From Gordonia heveisoli (GTDB taxonomy: Bacteria; Actinomycetota; Actinomycetes; Mycobacteriales; Mycobacteriaceae), in NCBI RefSeq assembly GCF_030315745.1, contig NZ_JASXSH010000021.1:1-64000 (forward strand): DNA of 64,000 nt. Direction: 5' to 3'. Below are positions 1-8,342 of the stretch, piece after piece (positions within the stretch are counted from its first letter, which is position 1; each line of letters starts with the position of its first letter). A program made the translations under genes and the position numbers. Under the pieces are notes generated by a model. That model was not told the DNA's origin. It worked only from the letters and a program-made list of their open reading frames with translations, and made no database searches.

Positions 1-1
1 G

Positions 2-295
2 ATGAACGTTGCCGAAGTCGCCGCCATGCTGGGCACCACACCCCGCGCTGTACGCCGCCGTCTTCGGCACGCCGGAATCAAACCCGACGACGGGGGCGGG
101 TACGTCCTGGCTCAGTGCGACGTGGACGCCATAACCGGGTCCGTCGCGGTCGCTGACCCCTGCCGGTTGCCGGACGACCCAGGATTACCGCTGAGTGCCC
201 TGGGCGACCCCGCCATGCGCGAAGCGTTCACCATGCTTCGGTTCCAGCGCGAACACCGACTGATGGACCTGGTTGCGTCAACAGTCAATGGTTAG
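2..295 (+). CDS. Small helix-turn-helix DNA-binding protein (excisionase-like), start at window edge
   Basis: This encodes 97 aa. The first 35 residues read as a MerR/excisionase-type helix-turn-helix (NVAEVAAMLGTTPRAVRRRL, then a recognition-helix-like stretch and a small wing). The C-terminal half has no motif I recognise. Only one base precedes the ATG inside the window, so the ribosome binding site cannot be seen and the gene could start further upstream. Its place next to an apparent attachment site suggests a recombination directionality factor or element regulator. A host-type regulator is equally possible from sequence alone. Confidence 0.55.
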   Translation: MNVAEVAAMLGTTPRAVRRRLRHAGIKPDDGGGYVLAQCDVDAITGSVAVADPCRLPDDPGLPLSALGDPAMREAFTMLRFQREHRLMDLVASTVNG

Positions 296-332
296 GACGA
301 CTTCACCGGATTGATGTCTCGGCCAACGCCGT

Positions 333-905
333 TCATGCCCATCGCCCCCACAGCGTCGCGTCAAATATGTCAGGGTATCGGTGCCTCCTTATCGCCGCAT
401 ACGCCGATATCGCCCCTCCAGCAGATTCGGATATTCGTTTTGCGAGGATGTCGATATCGGAGATGGAAAATGTATGTGGACCATCATACTTTCGAAACCT
501 ACTGCGAAAGCAGTACCACTCTTCCGACTGATCCCAGACGCCCCAAGGCCGTGGCTTTATATTGCCTTCGTGAAGTCTGCGGAGATCTTCGGTGACCGGC
601 TCCCATGTGCCGTGAATAACGGTATTCCTTCGATCACGCAGCGCCTTAAGTTCCCGCAAGGACGCAATCAATCTAGCGTTCAGCTCGTCTGGCCAAGCAT
701 TAAAATACGGGTTGATTTCTCGAACCATCATTTCAATGGTCGAGATAAGCCATTCCGTCGGCTGTCCTTCATAGAGAAGCCAGACACCGTCAGACAAGCT
801 AGAAAGATCATTCAGGATGGTCCGCAGGCGATCGTCACACTCGGCACTTTCAATTGCAACCCGTCCAATTGCTGGTGCGAGCGATGTGCGATCCCCGTGC
901 TTCAT
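333..905 (-). CDS. HEPN-like protein, orphan
   Basis: This encodes a 190-aa helical protein of unknown function. Near residues 90-105 it has a basic patch RDRRNTVIHG. This contains R-N-x3-H, the Rx4-6H signature of HEPN-fold RNases, in the expected position just before the C-terminal part. Base composition is much less GC-rich than the neighbours, which suggests recent acquisition. No nucleotidyltransferase (MNT) partner is visible, and it lies inside the putative integrated element. It may be a defence or toxin-type RNase, but HEPN-like folds also occur in non-enzymatic proteins. No function is claimed beyond the motif. Confidence 0.5.
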   Translation of the reverse strand: MKHGDRTSLAPAIGRVAIESAECDDRLRTILNDLSSLSDGVWLLYEGQPTEWLISTIEMMVREINPYFNAWPDELNARLIASLRELKALRDRRNTVIHGTWEPVTEDLRRLHEGNIKPRPWGVWDQSEEWYCFRSRFRKYDGPHTFSISDIDILAKRISESAGGAISAYAAIRRHRYPDIFDATLWGRWA

Positions 906-1162
906 CTATTATCTCCGATTCTCGGACAGGCATACTCGCCCTGCTGATCGAGCCCCATCTAGCCTCTATCGTAGTTCGACGCATGTCGCCACCGATGCAG
1001 CGATGAGGACCCCGAGTCGCAGAACGTGCCAACGTGTCACAGGATGTCACAACTGGCCCCGCTCCGGGCGTATACGGCGGTAAACGATTCGACCCCAAAT
1101 ATGCCCACTGACCAGCGCATAACCGCTCCGGTTGGAGACGTGGGGAAACAGGTCTGGCCATG

Positions 1163-1206
1163 TTCCCAAGCTGAATACGCGGGTTCGATTCCCGTCATCG
1201 GCTCCA
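1163..1206 (+). other. Attachment-site core: 3' fragment of tRNA-Gly(CCC)
   Basis: The 44 nt begin exactly at an anticodon loop (TTCCCAA, anticodon CCC). They then carry the 3' anticodon-stem strand, the variable region, a complete T arm and an acceptor 3' strand (CATCGGC), discriminator T and CCA. The T arm is the same as that of the intact tRNA-Gly(TCC) on the minus strand at 57014-57087. No matching 5' half exists upstream: neither GCCGATG nor a TCAGC anticodon-stem strand is present. It is therefore a tRNA remnant of the kind left at the distal end of elements that integrate with crossover in the anticodon loop. Confidence 0.75.
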
Positions 1207-1309
1207 CGGTTCACGCAGGCGTAGCAGCATTCCGGCCTCGGCGAACTTGCCACCACCACCATGCGCGTCGAACGATTCACCGGACCGCAATCGGGTTTCG
1301 GATCGCGGT

Positions 1310-2092
1310 TCAGCGCTTGGGTCGGACCATGCGTTCGGCGATCGAGACGACCATCCTGCGGGGCGCGAACCGCGACGACGCGGCGCTGATCTTGTTCTGC
1401 AGGCCGTCGACGACGCTCGGCTTGCCCGAATCGACGGCTCGCAACGCGGTTTCGACAACCTGTTTGGTGGAGCGGCGCGCTCCGACCGAGGCGTCGTCGG
1501 AGCCGACCACGTTGAAGAAGGCGGTATCGGTGGCGCCGGGGCACAGCGCGAGCACGGCCACGCCGTGCTGCTTGCCCTCCCACCACAGCGCCTCCGACAG
1601 TGACAAGACGTAGGCCTTGGTCGCGGCGTATACGGCCATATGCGGGACCGGCTGAAAGCCCGCGGTGCTGGCGACGTTGATGATGGCCCCACTGCGGCGG
1701 GCCGTCATCGACGGCAGGTAGGCGGTCGTGAGGTCGGTCAGCGCGCCCACGTTGAGGGCCACCTCCTCACGGATGCGGGTGGGGTCGGCGTCGGCCAGGT
1801 CTCCGTGCGTCCCGAAACCGGCGTTGTTGACCAGGATGTCCACCTCGACGCCGAGTTCGCCGACCCGCTCGGCGACGTCGTTGCTCGCGGCCGGGATCGA
1901 CAAATCGGCGGCAATGACATCGGCGCGCACGCCATGAAGCCGGCCGAGTTCGTCGGCGAGTTTCACAAGCTTGTCCTCGCTGCGGGCCACCAGGATGAGG
2001 TTGGCGCCACGCGACGCGAGCACCCTGGCGAACTCTTCACCGATGCCGCCGCTCGCGCCGGTGATCAGGGCCGTCCGATTTCGATACTCCAT
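1310..2092 (-). CDS. Short-chain dehydrogenase/reductase (SDR)
   Basis: This encodes about 260 aa, the classical SDR length. Near the N-terminus it has the Rossmann motif TGASGGIG, followed by NNAG and the catalytic YAATK (Tyr-x3-Lys), with a Ser in the VASTAG strand. It is a cytosolic NAD(P)-dependent oxidoreductase whose substrate cannot be told. The gene follows a TetR gene whose stop lies 6 nt upstream of this ATG, with GAAGGGGA as ribosome binding site. A TTG three codons earlier would overlap the tetR stop. Co-transcription with, and control by, the TetR protein is likely. Confidence 0.9.
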   Translation of the reverse strand: MEYRNRTALITGASGGIGEEFARVLASRGANLILVARSEDKLVKLADELGRLHGVRADVIAADLSIPAASNDVAERVGELGVEVDILVNNAGFGTHGDLADADPTRIREEVALNVGALTDLTTAYLPSMTARRSGAIINVASTAGFQPVPHMAVYAATKAYVLSLSEALWWEGKQHGVAVLALCPGATDTAFFNVVGSDDASVGARRSTKQVVETALRAVDSGKPSVVDGLQNKISAASSRFAPRRMVVSIAERMVRPKR

Positions 2093-2097
2093 GATTC

Positions 2098-2733
2098 TCA
2101 ATCCCCTTCGTTTGTGACGACAAGTCCGTCGAAGGCCATGTCGCCGAGTGTGTGTGCGTAACGCCTGAGTAGAGCGGTCCGGTCCGCACGAGCGGTAGCC
2201 GTGGCATCGACGAAAGTCTTGATCCCGTCGAACGATCCGACCAGGACGGCGGCCAGTTCGTCGGCATCGAGATCCTCACGCAGCTGACCTGACTGCTGGC
2301 CATCGCGAATTATGTCCGCCAGCAAGGTGATCCATGCGGCCACCGGTTTGACGACGTCGACGTCGACGCTCGGGTCGTCACGCAGTTCACGGGCGAGGCG
2401 GACAACCGACCACGCCCCGGGGTCGTATTCGATGAGATCGAGCATCGCAGGCAGCACGTCCCCGAGTCGCAGCAACGGGTCGGCATGTTTGAGCACCCGG
2501 GCCTGGACATTCGAGATCCAGCGAGTCTCCTGGTCTGCGATCACCGCGATGGCGAGATCCGACTTCGATCGGAAATAGAAGTAGAACGCCCCCTTGGTGA
2601 GACCTGATGCGGTGATGAGCTCACTGAACCTGGTTGCCGCGTAGCCCTTGTCGGCGAAGAGGTCCGCGGCGACCTGCAGCAGGTGGGCTCGGGTGGCGGC
2701 ACCCTTGGGCGTCGGCGGATCCGATGGTCGCAT
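2098..2733 (-). CDS. TetR/AcrR-family repressor
   Basis: This encodes 211 aa. The N-terminal TetR helix-turn-helix is clear at about residues 15-60 (ADLFADKGYAATRFSELITASGLTKGAFYFYF), followed by a helical ligand-binding domain. I chose the ATG at 2733 over an in-frame GTG at 2751. The upstream GTG lies inside the first of two tandem operator-like repeats, so the ATG leaves both operators in the promoter region. The gene sits directly before the SDR gene. Autoregulation plus control of the SDR gene is the simplest reading. Confidence 0.9.
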   Translation of the reverse strand: MRPSDPPTPKGAATRAHLLQVAADLFADKGYAATRFSELITASGLTKGAFYFYFRSKSDLAIAVIADQETRWISNVQARVLKHADPLLRLGDVLPAMLDLIEYDPGAWSVVRLARELRDDPSVDVDVVKPVAAWITLLADIIRDGQQSGQLREDLDADELAAVLVGSFDGIKTFVDATATARADRTALLRRYAHTLGDMAFDGLVVTNEGD

Positions 2734-2744
2734 AACCAGAGAAT

Positions 2745-2784
2745 AAACCACTCGGTATGTTTTAACAAACCAACTGGTATGTTT
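2745..2784. promoter_or_regulatory. Two tandem TetR-type operator repeats
   Basis: Two 18-bp direct repeats, AAACCACTCGGTATGTTT (2745-2762) and AAACCAACTGGTATGTTT (2767-2784), differ at only two positions. They start 22 bp apart, about two helical turns. Each contains an imperfect dyad around ACC-N4-GGT. They lie immediately upstream of the tetR start and before the divergent lipase gene, so they are the probable binding sites of the adjacent TetR protein. Confidence 0.7.
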
Positions 2785-2970
2785 CTATCGCGCCGACATC
2801 CGCTACTCGACCTCTCAGCGCACCGATTCGGTCGATATGGCAATCTCCACTCTCATCGAGATACCCACATACACAACAGATTTCGCGAACCACGGCAAGC
2901 CCCCGGACCGAACCGGCCCAACCACGTCAAACCACAGCACTACGACCAAAATGTGGCCTACGCTGTCGAA

Positions 2971-4185
2971 ATGAGGACCCGGACCTCGACCCTCGCCACC
3001 GCGCTTGCCACCGTCGCCGCAGGCGCGCTTGCCACCGTCGCCGTGGCGCTGGGTCCGGCCAGCGCCGCGCCCCTCCCTTTCAGCGAGCCGCCGCGCCTGT
3101 CCGGCATGGACGTCGCACACTACGCCGGCCCGATCGGCACGCCCGGAACCATGCTCTCGACCACGACCCTCGACCCGGCGGTCAGCCTCCCGGCTGCGAG
3201 TCGGGCCTATCGAATTCACTACTCCACCACCGATGTCCACGGTCGGCCGGCCACCAGTACCGGGCAGATCCTGCTACCCAGACGACCCGCACCCCGAGGC
3301 GGCTACCCGGTGATCGCCTGGGCACACGGCACGGTCGGATCCGCCGATCAGTGCGCACCGTCGACACATCCAGAACTCGACGACGCCGTGATCTATCTCA
3401 GCCACTGGCTGGACCAGGGGTATGCGATCGTCGCCACCGACTACGCCGGCCTGGGCACCCCCGGCAACCTCAGCTATCTGAGTACGCGTGCCGCCGCGCA
3501 CTCGGTGATCGACTCGGTAGTCGCCGCCCACCGCACCGATCTGCCGCTGGCGGCACAGTGGGCGATCGTCGGGCATTCGCAGGGCGCCGCAGCCGCGATG
3601 TCCGCAGCGCGTCGGGCCACCGAGTACACCCGCGGAACCGGACTCGACTACCGCGGGGTGGTCGCGACCGGCACGCCGGCGAACGTCGAACACGTGGTCT
3701 GGCAGATCGGCCCCGGGGTGCCGCCGGTGGCCCTGCCGGCCGGACTCACCGCATACTCGGCGGCGATCCTCGCCGGATTCGCCGATGCCCGCAGGGATTT
3801 CGATCAGCGTCGCTATCTCACCGCGGCCGGTCGGCGGGCGATGAGGATCGCCCAAACCCAGTGCACCCCGCAAACCGGGATGGCGTTGCGGCACGACAAC
3901 GTCGCCGACTGGTTCACCCGGCCGATCTCCTCCATACCCGGCGTCAAAGCGGCACTCATCGACTACATGGCGGTGCCCTACACCGGCTACGACCGGCCCA
4001 TCCTGATGGTTTCGGGCCTCCCGGACCGGGCGGTACCCATCCCCTTCTCGATGAGCCTGGCCGCGCAACTCGTCGCCAACCGCCAGCCGGTGCACCTCGT
4101 CACCTACCCCGACACCGGCCACTCGGCCACCATGCTGCGGTCGATGAGCGTGTCGACGCCCTTCCTGGCCCGCATCCTGCGGTGA
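2971..4185 (+). CDS. Secreted lipase (LIP family)
   Basis: This encodes 404 aa. Residues 1-33 form a Sec signal peptide (Arg-containing n-region, Ala/Val-rich core, cleavage near SAA). The mature part is an alpha/beta hydrolase of the secretory lipase type, with oxyanion-region HG (AWAHGTVG), nucleophile motif GHSQG (Ser203), a probable acid at GLPDRAVP and His in DTGHSA. It should act outside the cytoplasm on esters or acylglycerols. The open frame extends far upstream, but only the ATG at 2971 leads directly into the signal peptide. A second protein of the same family is at 54859-56136. Confidence 0.85.
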   Translation: MRTRTSTLATALATVAAGALATVAVALGPASAAPLPFSEPPRLSGMDVAHYAGPIGTPGTMLSTTTLDPAVSLPAASRAYRIHYSTTDVHGRPATSTGQILLPRRPAPRGGYPVIAWAHGTVGSADQCAPSTHPELDDAVIYLSHWLDQGYAIVATDYAGLGTPGNLSYLSTRAAAHSVIDSVVAAHRTDLPLAAQWAIVGHSQGAAAAMSAARRATEYTRGTGLDYRGVVATGTPANVEHVVWQIGPGVPPVALPAGLTAYSAAILAGFADARRDFDQRRYLTAAGRRAMRIAQTQCTPQTGMALRHDNVADWFTRPISSIPGVKAALIDYMAVPYTGYDRPILMVSGLPDRAVPIPFSMSLAAQLVANRQPVHLVTYPDTGHSATMLRSMSVSTPFLARILR

Positions 4186-4256
4186 CGCGAACCCGGTTGG
4201 TCCGTCGACGTCATGAGCCGGGAGCCACGCGAGCATTGACGGGGCATAGTTAAGTC

Positions 4257-4925
4257 ATGGAACTCGACGAGGTCATGCGCACGACGTTCGCGGCGCGAGA
4301 GTTCACCGACGATCCGGTGCCCGACGATGTGCTGGCGCGGATCTTCGACGTCGCGCGGTTCGCGCCCAGCGGCGGAAACCGCCAAGGTGCACATGTCGTG
4401 GTGGTCCGGGACCCCGACACCAAGGAGCGGATCGCCGAACTCAGCAAGCCCGCGGCCCGTCGTTACCTCGCCCAACGTGGCGCCGGCGAGAGTCCGTGGA
4501 ATCCGGTGCACCCGCCCGGGGTGAGCCGCAGGCAGATCGACGAGGTGGACGGCGTCGACGACTTCGTCGCACCAGTCGCGAAAGCTCCCGTGCTGCTCGT
4601 GATCACGGTGGACCTGTCGGTGGTGGCCGCGGTCGATCAGGACCTCGATCGTGTGGGAGTGGTCAGCGGGGCGTCGGTCTATCCGCTGATCTGGAACATC
4701 CTGTTGGCCGCGCGCGCCGAAGGCTATGGCGGCACCTTCACCACGATGGCCGTTCTGGAGGAGAACGGTATTCGAGAGTTGTTGGCAATTCCCGATACTC
4801 ACGCACTCGCGGCCGTCGTTCCGCTGGGCAGGCCGGTGAAACAGCTGACCAGGTTGCGCCGACGACCGGTGTCGGAGTTCGTCACCATCGAACGCTTCGA
4901 CGGCCCCTCGCTCGGCAACCTCTGA
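4257..4925 (+). CDS. Nitroreductase-family protein
   Basis: This encodes 222 aa. The N-terminus has the FMN-binding nitroreductase pattern (MRTTFAAREFTDDPVPDDVL, then FAPSGGNRQG) and a C-terminal GYGGTFT and VVPLGRP region typical of the family. It is a flavin-dependent NAD(P)H oxidoreductase, probably cytosolic, of unknown substrate. It stands alone in front of a small frameshifted gene on the other strand. Confidence 0.85.
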   Translation: MELDEVMRTTFAAREFTDDPVPDDVLARIFDVARFAPSGGNRQGAHVVVVRDPDTKERIAELSKPAARRYLAQRGAGESPWNPVHPPGVSRRQIDEVDGVDDFVAPVAKAPVLLVITVDLSVVAAVDQDLDRVGVVSGASVYPLIWNILLAARAEGYGGTFTTMAVLEENGIRELLAIPDTHALAAVVPLGRPVKQLTRLRRRPVSEFVTIERFDGPSLGNL

Positions 4926-4932
4926 CGGCGGC

Positions 4933-5248
4933 TCAGCGCGGGAACGCGGCAACCATGGATTCCACCGCGGCCTTGCCCGCTTCGTCGACGGTGAGACTCA
5001 TGATCGACGACATGGCCAGCAGCACGGTGAACTGCCGGGGGGGTGCGCGGCTTACCGAACAGGGAGGTGTTCTCCTTGACCTGGAGCTCCCGAAACGTCG
5101 AGACCGGATTGCGTGCGGCCTCGTCCTTGCCGTGATGCCGGAACTTCGTCACCGTAGTCCCATCGAAGACGATCGACTCACCGTTCGCGCCATGCACCTC
5201 GGTCGCCGGTATCTCATTCGCGGTCACCGCCACCTCCTCCGGCGACAT
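4933..5248 (-). pseudogene. Small conserved-type protein with frameshift in a C7 run
   Basis: Read from the ATG at 5248, the frame gives about 70 plausible residues (MSPEEVAVTANEIPATEVHG and onwards) up to KPRTPP, at a run of seven C on the coding strand (G run 5037-5043). The frame then becomes implausible and Arg-rich. Removing one base restores a sensible continuation, RQFTVLLAMSSIMSLTVDEA, which ends at a stop at 4933-4935. The repaired product would be about 104 aa. The fold is not recognised, though the start resembles short PH-like domain proteins. It may be a real slippage mutation or a homopolymer sequencing error. Confidence 0.6.
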
Positions 5249-5406
5249 CGTAACCACCCGACGTCGGGGTCGCTGCGTGCTTCGCAGGGTAAACGACCTG
5301 ACCACACCTGGGCCGCGTGGCAGATACGTGGCCGCGCCGACAGTAGAACAGCGATCGATCAGGAATCGAGAAGTGTTCTGCCACCATCGCTGCCTACGCT
5401 CAGATC

Positions 5407-6009
5407 ATGACGAAAATCAACGCACTCACCCTCGAAGTTCCCGACGTAGCTGCCGCAGAGTCTTTCTACGACACAGCATTCGGCCTCGACGGCCGTCTCC
5501 GATTCCAGCAGGGCACCGCACCGACCACCGGTTTCCGTGGATTCACGGTCTCACTGGTCGTCGCCGATCCCACCGTCGTCGACTCGTTCATCGATCCGGC
5601 TGTCGCGGCCGGCGCCACCGTGCTCAAACCCGCCAAGAAGTCACTCTGGGGATACGGCGGCGCGATCGCCGCCCCCGACGGAACGGTCTGGACGGTGGCC
5701 ACGTCGTCGAAGAAGCCGACCGGCGCCCCCGCCCGCACCGTCGATGACATCGTGCTGCTCCTCGGTGTCGACGACGTCGCCGCGACGAAGCAGTTCTACG
5801 TGGAGCACGGATTGACCGTCGCGAAGAGCTATGGCGGCAAATATGTCGAGTTCGACGGCGCATCGGGTGGTGTCACGCTCGCCGTGCAGGGTCGCAAGGC
5901 GGCAGCCAAGAACGCCGGTACCGATGCCCAGGGATCCGGATCACATCGCATCGTCATCGACAGCGATGCCGACGCGTTCACCGATCCGGACGGGTTCGTC
6001 TGGCGGTGA
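5407..6009 (+). CDS. VOC-superfamily (glyoxalase/dioxygenase-fold) protein, two domains
   Basis: This encodes 200 aa with two vicinal-oxygen-chelate half-units. The first starts at LTLEVPDVAAAESFYDTAFGL and ends in APDGTVWTVA. The second starts at VLLLGVDDVAATKQFYVEHGL and ends in DPDGFVWR. Metal ligands are not obvious, so it may bind a ligand rather than catalyse. No operon partner is evident; the next gene converges on it, 13 bp away. Confidence 0.85.
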   Translation: MTKINALTLEVPDVAAAESFYDTAFGLDGRLRFQQGTAPTTGFRGFTVSLVVADPTVVDSFIDPAVAAGATVLKPAKKSLWGYGGAIAAPDGTVWTVATSSKKPTGAPARTVDDIVLLLGVDDVAATKQFYVEHGLTVAKSYGGKYVEFDGASGGVTLAVQGRKAAAKNAGTDAQGSGSHRIVIDSDADAFTDPDGFVWR

Positions 6010-6022
6010 GCACGCCAGTCCG

Positions 6023-6991
6023 CTACCCCACCAACTGCGGTCGTCGCGGAAGTGCCGAACGAATCGAGATCAGTTCGCGCGCATGCTCATCCAAGGAGAT
6101 GTCCTCGGCCGACACCGGCGCCCACCGCCGCACCGCGGTGGCGTCGCCCTGGTCATCGACGGCGGCGACGATCGTCAGGCTGTGCGCACAGTCGCGCATC
6201 ACACCGGTATGCGGATCACCGGCCCGAACGTGCACGGAGACATGCATCGTCTGCTTCCCGGTGTGGATCAATCGGGCGTCGAGTTCGACCACATCGCCGA
6301 TGTGGATCGGCGCGTAGAACCGGATGCCACCCACATAGGCCGACACGCATCGACCCCCGCACCAGCGGGCCGCGTTCAGATACGCCGATTCGTCCATCCA
6401 CTCCATGACGCGGCCACCATGCGCGTTGCCTCCCCAGTTGACGTCCGTCGGCGCAGCGAGGAAACGGGTTTGCGAGCGTGGCGCGGTCCCGGCGTCGGAG
6501 TAGGTGACCGAGGCCATCGCCTCCTCGATCCGTTTGCGGACCGGGATTCGCGTGGTCGCGTACTCCTGCGCGGCGCGATCGGCGTCGGTGACCGGCACCC
6601 ACTGCGGCACCGGTCGCGGGCGTCGACCCGCACCGGTGTCCTCGCCCATCGCCACGAAGATCACCAGACATTCGCTGGCCACGGTGAAGACACCGGTGTG
6701 CGGTGCGGCCGACCGCACGGTGCACTGAATGTGCATACTCGACGTGCCGGTGTGGATGAGGGTTGCGGTGACCTCGACGATGTCCCCCGGTTCGATACCC
6801 CGGGTGAAGGTGATGTTGCCGAAGTAGGCGGTCACCGAGTATCCGCCGGACCATGCGGCCGCGCAGGCGTAGGCCGCCTTGTCGATCCAGGACAGCAGTC
6901 GGCCGCCGCGGACGTCACCACCGAGGGTGGTGGCGTCGGTGGGCGCGGCGAGGAAGCGGAGAGTGATCTCGCGTGCGGGTGTCGGCGACAT
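6023..6991 (-). CDS. Acyl-CoA thioesterase, tandem hotdog domains
   Basis: This encodes 322 aa with two hotdog domains of the BACH/acyl-CoA hydrolase type. Both show the pattern RFLAAPTD...GG(D/N)xxGGRxxxWxDxxAY, at about residues 12-40 and 170-200, with the conserved Asp in each. It is predicted to hydrolyse acyl-CoA thioesters in the cytosol. I chose the ATG at 6991 because an AGGA sits about 6 nt upstream; an ATG two codons earlier (6997) has no spacing to it. Confidence 0.85.
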   Translation of the reverse strand: MSPTPAREITLRFLAAPTDATTLGGDVRGGRLLSWIDKAAYACAAAWSGGYSVTAYFGNITFTRGIEPGDIVEVTATLIHTGTSSMHIQCTVRSAAPHTGVFTVASECLVIFVAMGEDTGAGRRPRPVPQWVPVTDADRAAQEYATTRIPVRKRIEEAMASVTYSDAGTAPRSQTRFLAAPTDVNWGGNAHGGRVMEWMDESAYLNAARWCGGRCVSAYVGGIRFYAPIHIGDVVELDARLIHTGKQTMHVSVHVRAGDPHTGVMRDCAHSLTIVAAVDDQGDATAVRRWAPVSAEDISLDEHARELISIRSALPRRPQLVG

Positions 6992-7102
6992 GAGCATTCC
7001 TAACGGGCTACGAACTTGATCGGCACATCATGCCCACACGAAAGTTCTGACAGCACGCCGGAGTGCGGTTGTGAGTAGGACGCCATACCGCGTTTACACG
7101 GT

Positions 7103-7312
7103 TTACGTCACCGACCCACGCCCCAACGCATACACGTCAACGGCCGGCCCCACCGGAGCGACGCCGAAGCGTTCCGGCGCCATGTACGCGAACGGTCCGA
7201 CCGCCGATCCCGTTGAGGTGAGCCGGGTGCCGTCGGCGGTCTGGGCCAGCCCGAAGTCGACCAAGTACGCGAAATCCCCAGTGTCCACCAGAATGTTGTC
7301 GGGTTTGATGTA
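7103..7312 (-). pseudogene. Remnant of a serine/threonine protein kinase
   Basis: About 65 codons match the middle of a Hanks-type kinase: catalytic loop IKPDNIL (the preceding HRD is lost), VDFGLAQ (DFG), an activation segment, and MAPERFG followed by VDVYALG. The ATP-binding lobe and the C-lobe are absent, and the frame ends in RGSVT. It cannot fold as a kinase. The upstream side abuts the 3' end of the membrane protein gene at 7355, suggesting a deletion that removed most of a kinase gene. Confidence 0.75.
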
Positions 7313-7354
7313 CTGGGCGCCGGAAGCAGATCGGCGCACGCCGATCGACCTATC

Positions 7355-8263
7355 TCAATCGGCGTCGCGAATACTGTTGCGCAACTTGGCCAACTCACCG
7401 GTTCGCCAGGCGGTGAACGCCCATGTCACACCGACGAACGGCAGGATCGCGCCTGCCGCCCAGGCCCGCGCCGAACGCGGCAGGGCATCGGCGATGATCT
7501 CGGCGCGAGGCACGCCGTCGACATCGGCGGGCAACCAGTCGGTGAGCAGATTCCTCGTCAGCGCAATGGGTTCGAAGGGACCGGCGGTAGCGGCCAGATA
7601 GTAGGCGATCGTGGTGATCACCAATGCGCCCAACCAGGCGATGGCCTGCACTTGCGAACCCAGGATCTCCGCGGCCGTCCGGATGGCCTCGGCGGTGAAA
7701 CCGAAGACCAGCGCAAGCAGGAGACACGCCACCTGCGCGGAGAGGAGTTCCTCGAGAACCGAGGTCTCCTGATCCGATGAACTGAGGCCCGGTAGTCCGA
7801 TCGCGAGCGAGACGAGCCCGGAGATGAGGGCGACGAGCGTGATCGTCGAGGTCATGTCCGAGATGCGATGAAACGACGCGCGTACCGCCTGCTCGGTCGT
7901 CGCACTGGCCACCCGGGGGCTGACCCGGTACACGATCAGCACGATCATCCCGCAGATCACGATCGTGAGCAGCCAGGCGATGGCCGTCGTACACACCGCC
8001 GCCAGCGCGAAGGATCCGATCAGCGGACCGAAGATGGCGTCGTCGCCGTGATCGGTGATGCGGGTACCGATCAGCGGCAGCAGTCCGACGGTCAGCACGA
8101 TGAGGCCGGCAGCCAACAGCGGCCCGGAGAACTCGGTGATATCCGATGCGTCCAGATCGGGGTCACGACCCCGGATGATGTGCCACTCTCGCACGATCAG
8201 CTGCCGCAGGCCCGCCCACCATCCAGCGCGCCGGGGTCGGGGATCGGGGCTTGCGTCTGCCAC
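7355..8263 (-). CDS. Integral membrane protein of unknown function
   Basis: This encodes 302 aa. A basic cytosolic N-terminus (about 45 residues) is followed by about six hydrophobic helices, with a charged loop around residue 120 (RVSPRVASATTEQAVRASFHRISD). The family is not recognised. The gene ends next to a kinase remnant. The start GTG/ATG region has no strong ribosome binding site, so the exact N-terminus is uncertain. Confidence 0.7.
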   Translation of the reverse strand: MADASPDPRPRRAGWWAGLRQLIVREWHIIRGRDPDLDASDITEFSGPLLAAGLIVLTVGLLPLIGTRITDHGDDAIFGPLIGSFALAAVCTTAIAWLLTIVICGMIVLIVYRVSPRVASATTEQAVRASFHRISDMTSTITLVALISGLVSLAIGLPGLSSSDQETSVLEELLSAQVACLLLALVFGFTAEAIRTAAEILGSQVQAIAWLGALVITTIAYYLAATAGPFEPIALTRNLLTDWLPADVDGVPRAEIIADALPRSARAWAAGAILPFVGVTWAFTAWRTGELAKLRNSIRDAD

Positions 8264-8342
8264 CGGTCAACCGTAGGCCCACCAGCGGCCTGACCGCGTC
8301 GGACCGCGCCGATCACGGCATCGGCCAATTCCGGCAAACAGC

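Larger units (their letters stand above)
1..1206. mobile_element. Right end of an element integrated at tRNA-Gly(CCC) (partial)
   Basis: The segment holds a small helix-turn-helix gene and a HEPN-like gene whose A+T content is clearly higher than the rest of the window, and it ends at a 3' fragment of a tRNA gene. This is the usual layout of an element inserted by a tyrosine integrase into a tRNA 3' end. The integrase, the intact tRNA and the other attachment site would lie left of the window, so membership and boundary are inferred. The interval 906-1162 between the HEPN gene and the fragment contains no gene I can support. Confidence 0.55.

Noticed and set aside
1133..1206. Complete tRNA gene
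   Set aside because: Only the part from the anticodon loop to CCA fits; no 5' acceptor strand, D arm or 5' anticodon stem can be found upstream, so it is a fragment.
2683..2970. N-terminal extension of the first lipase
   Set aside because: The upstream frame overlaps tetR and its operators; the signal peptide begins only at ATG 2971.
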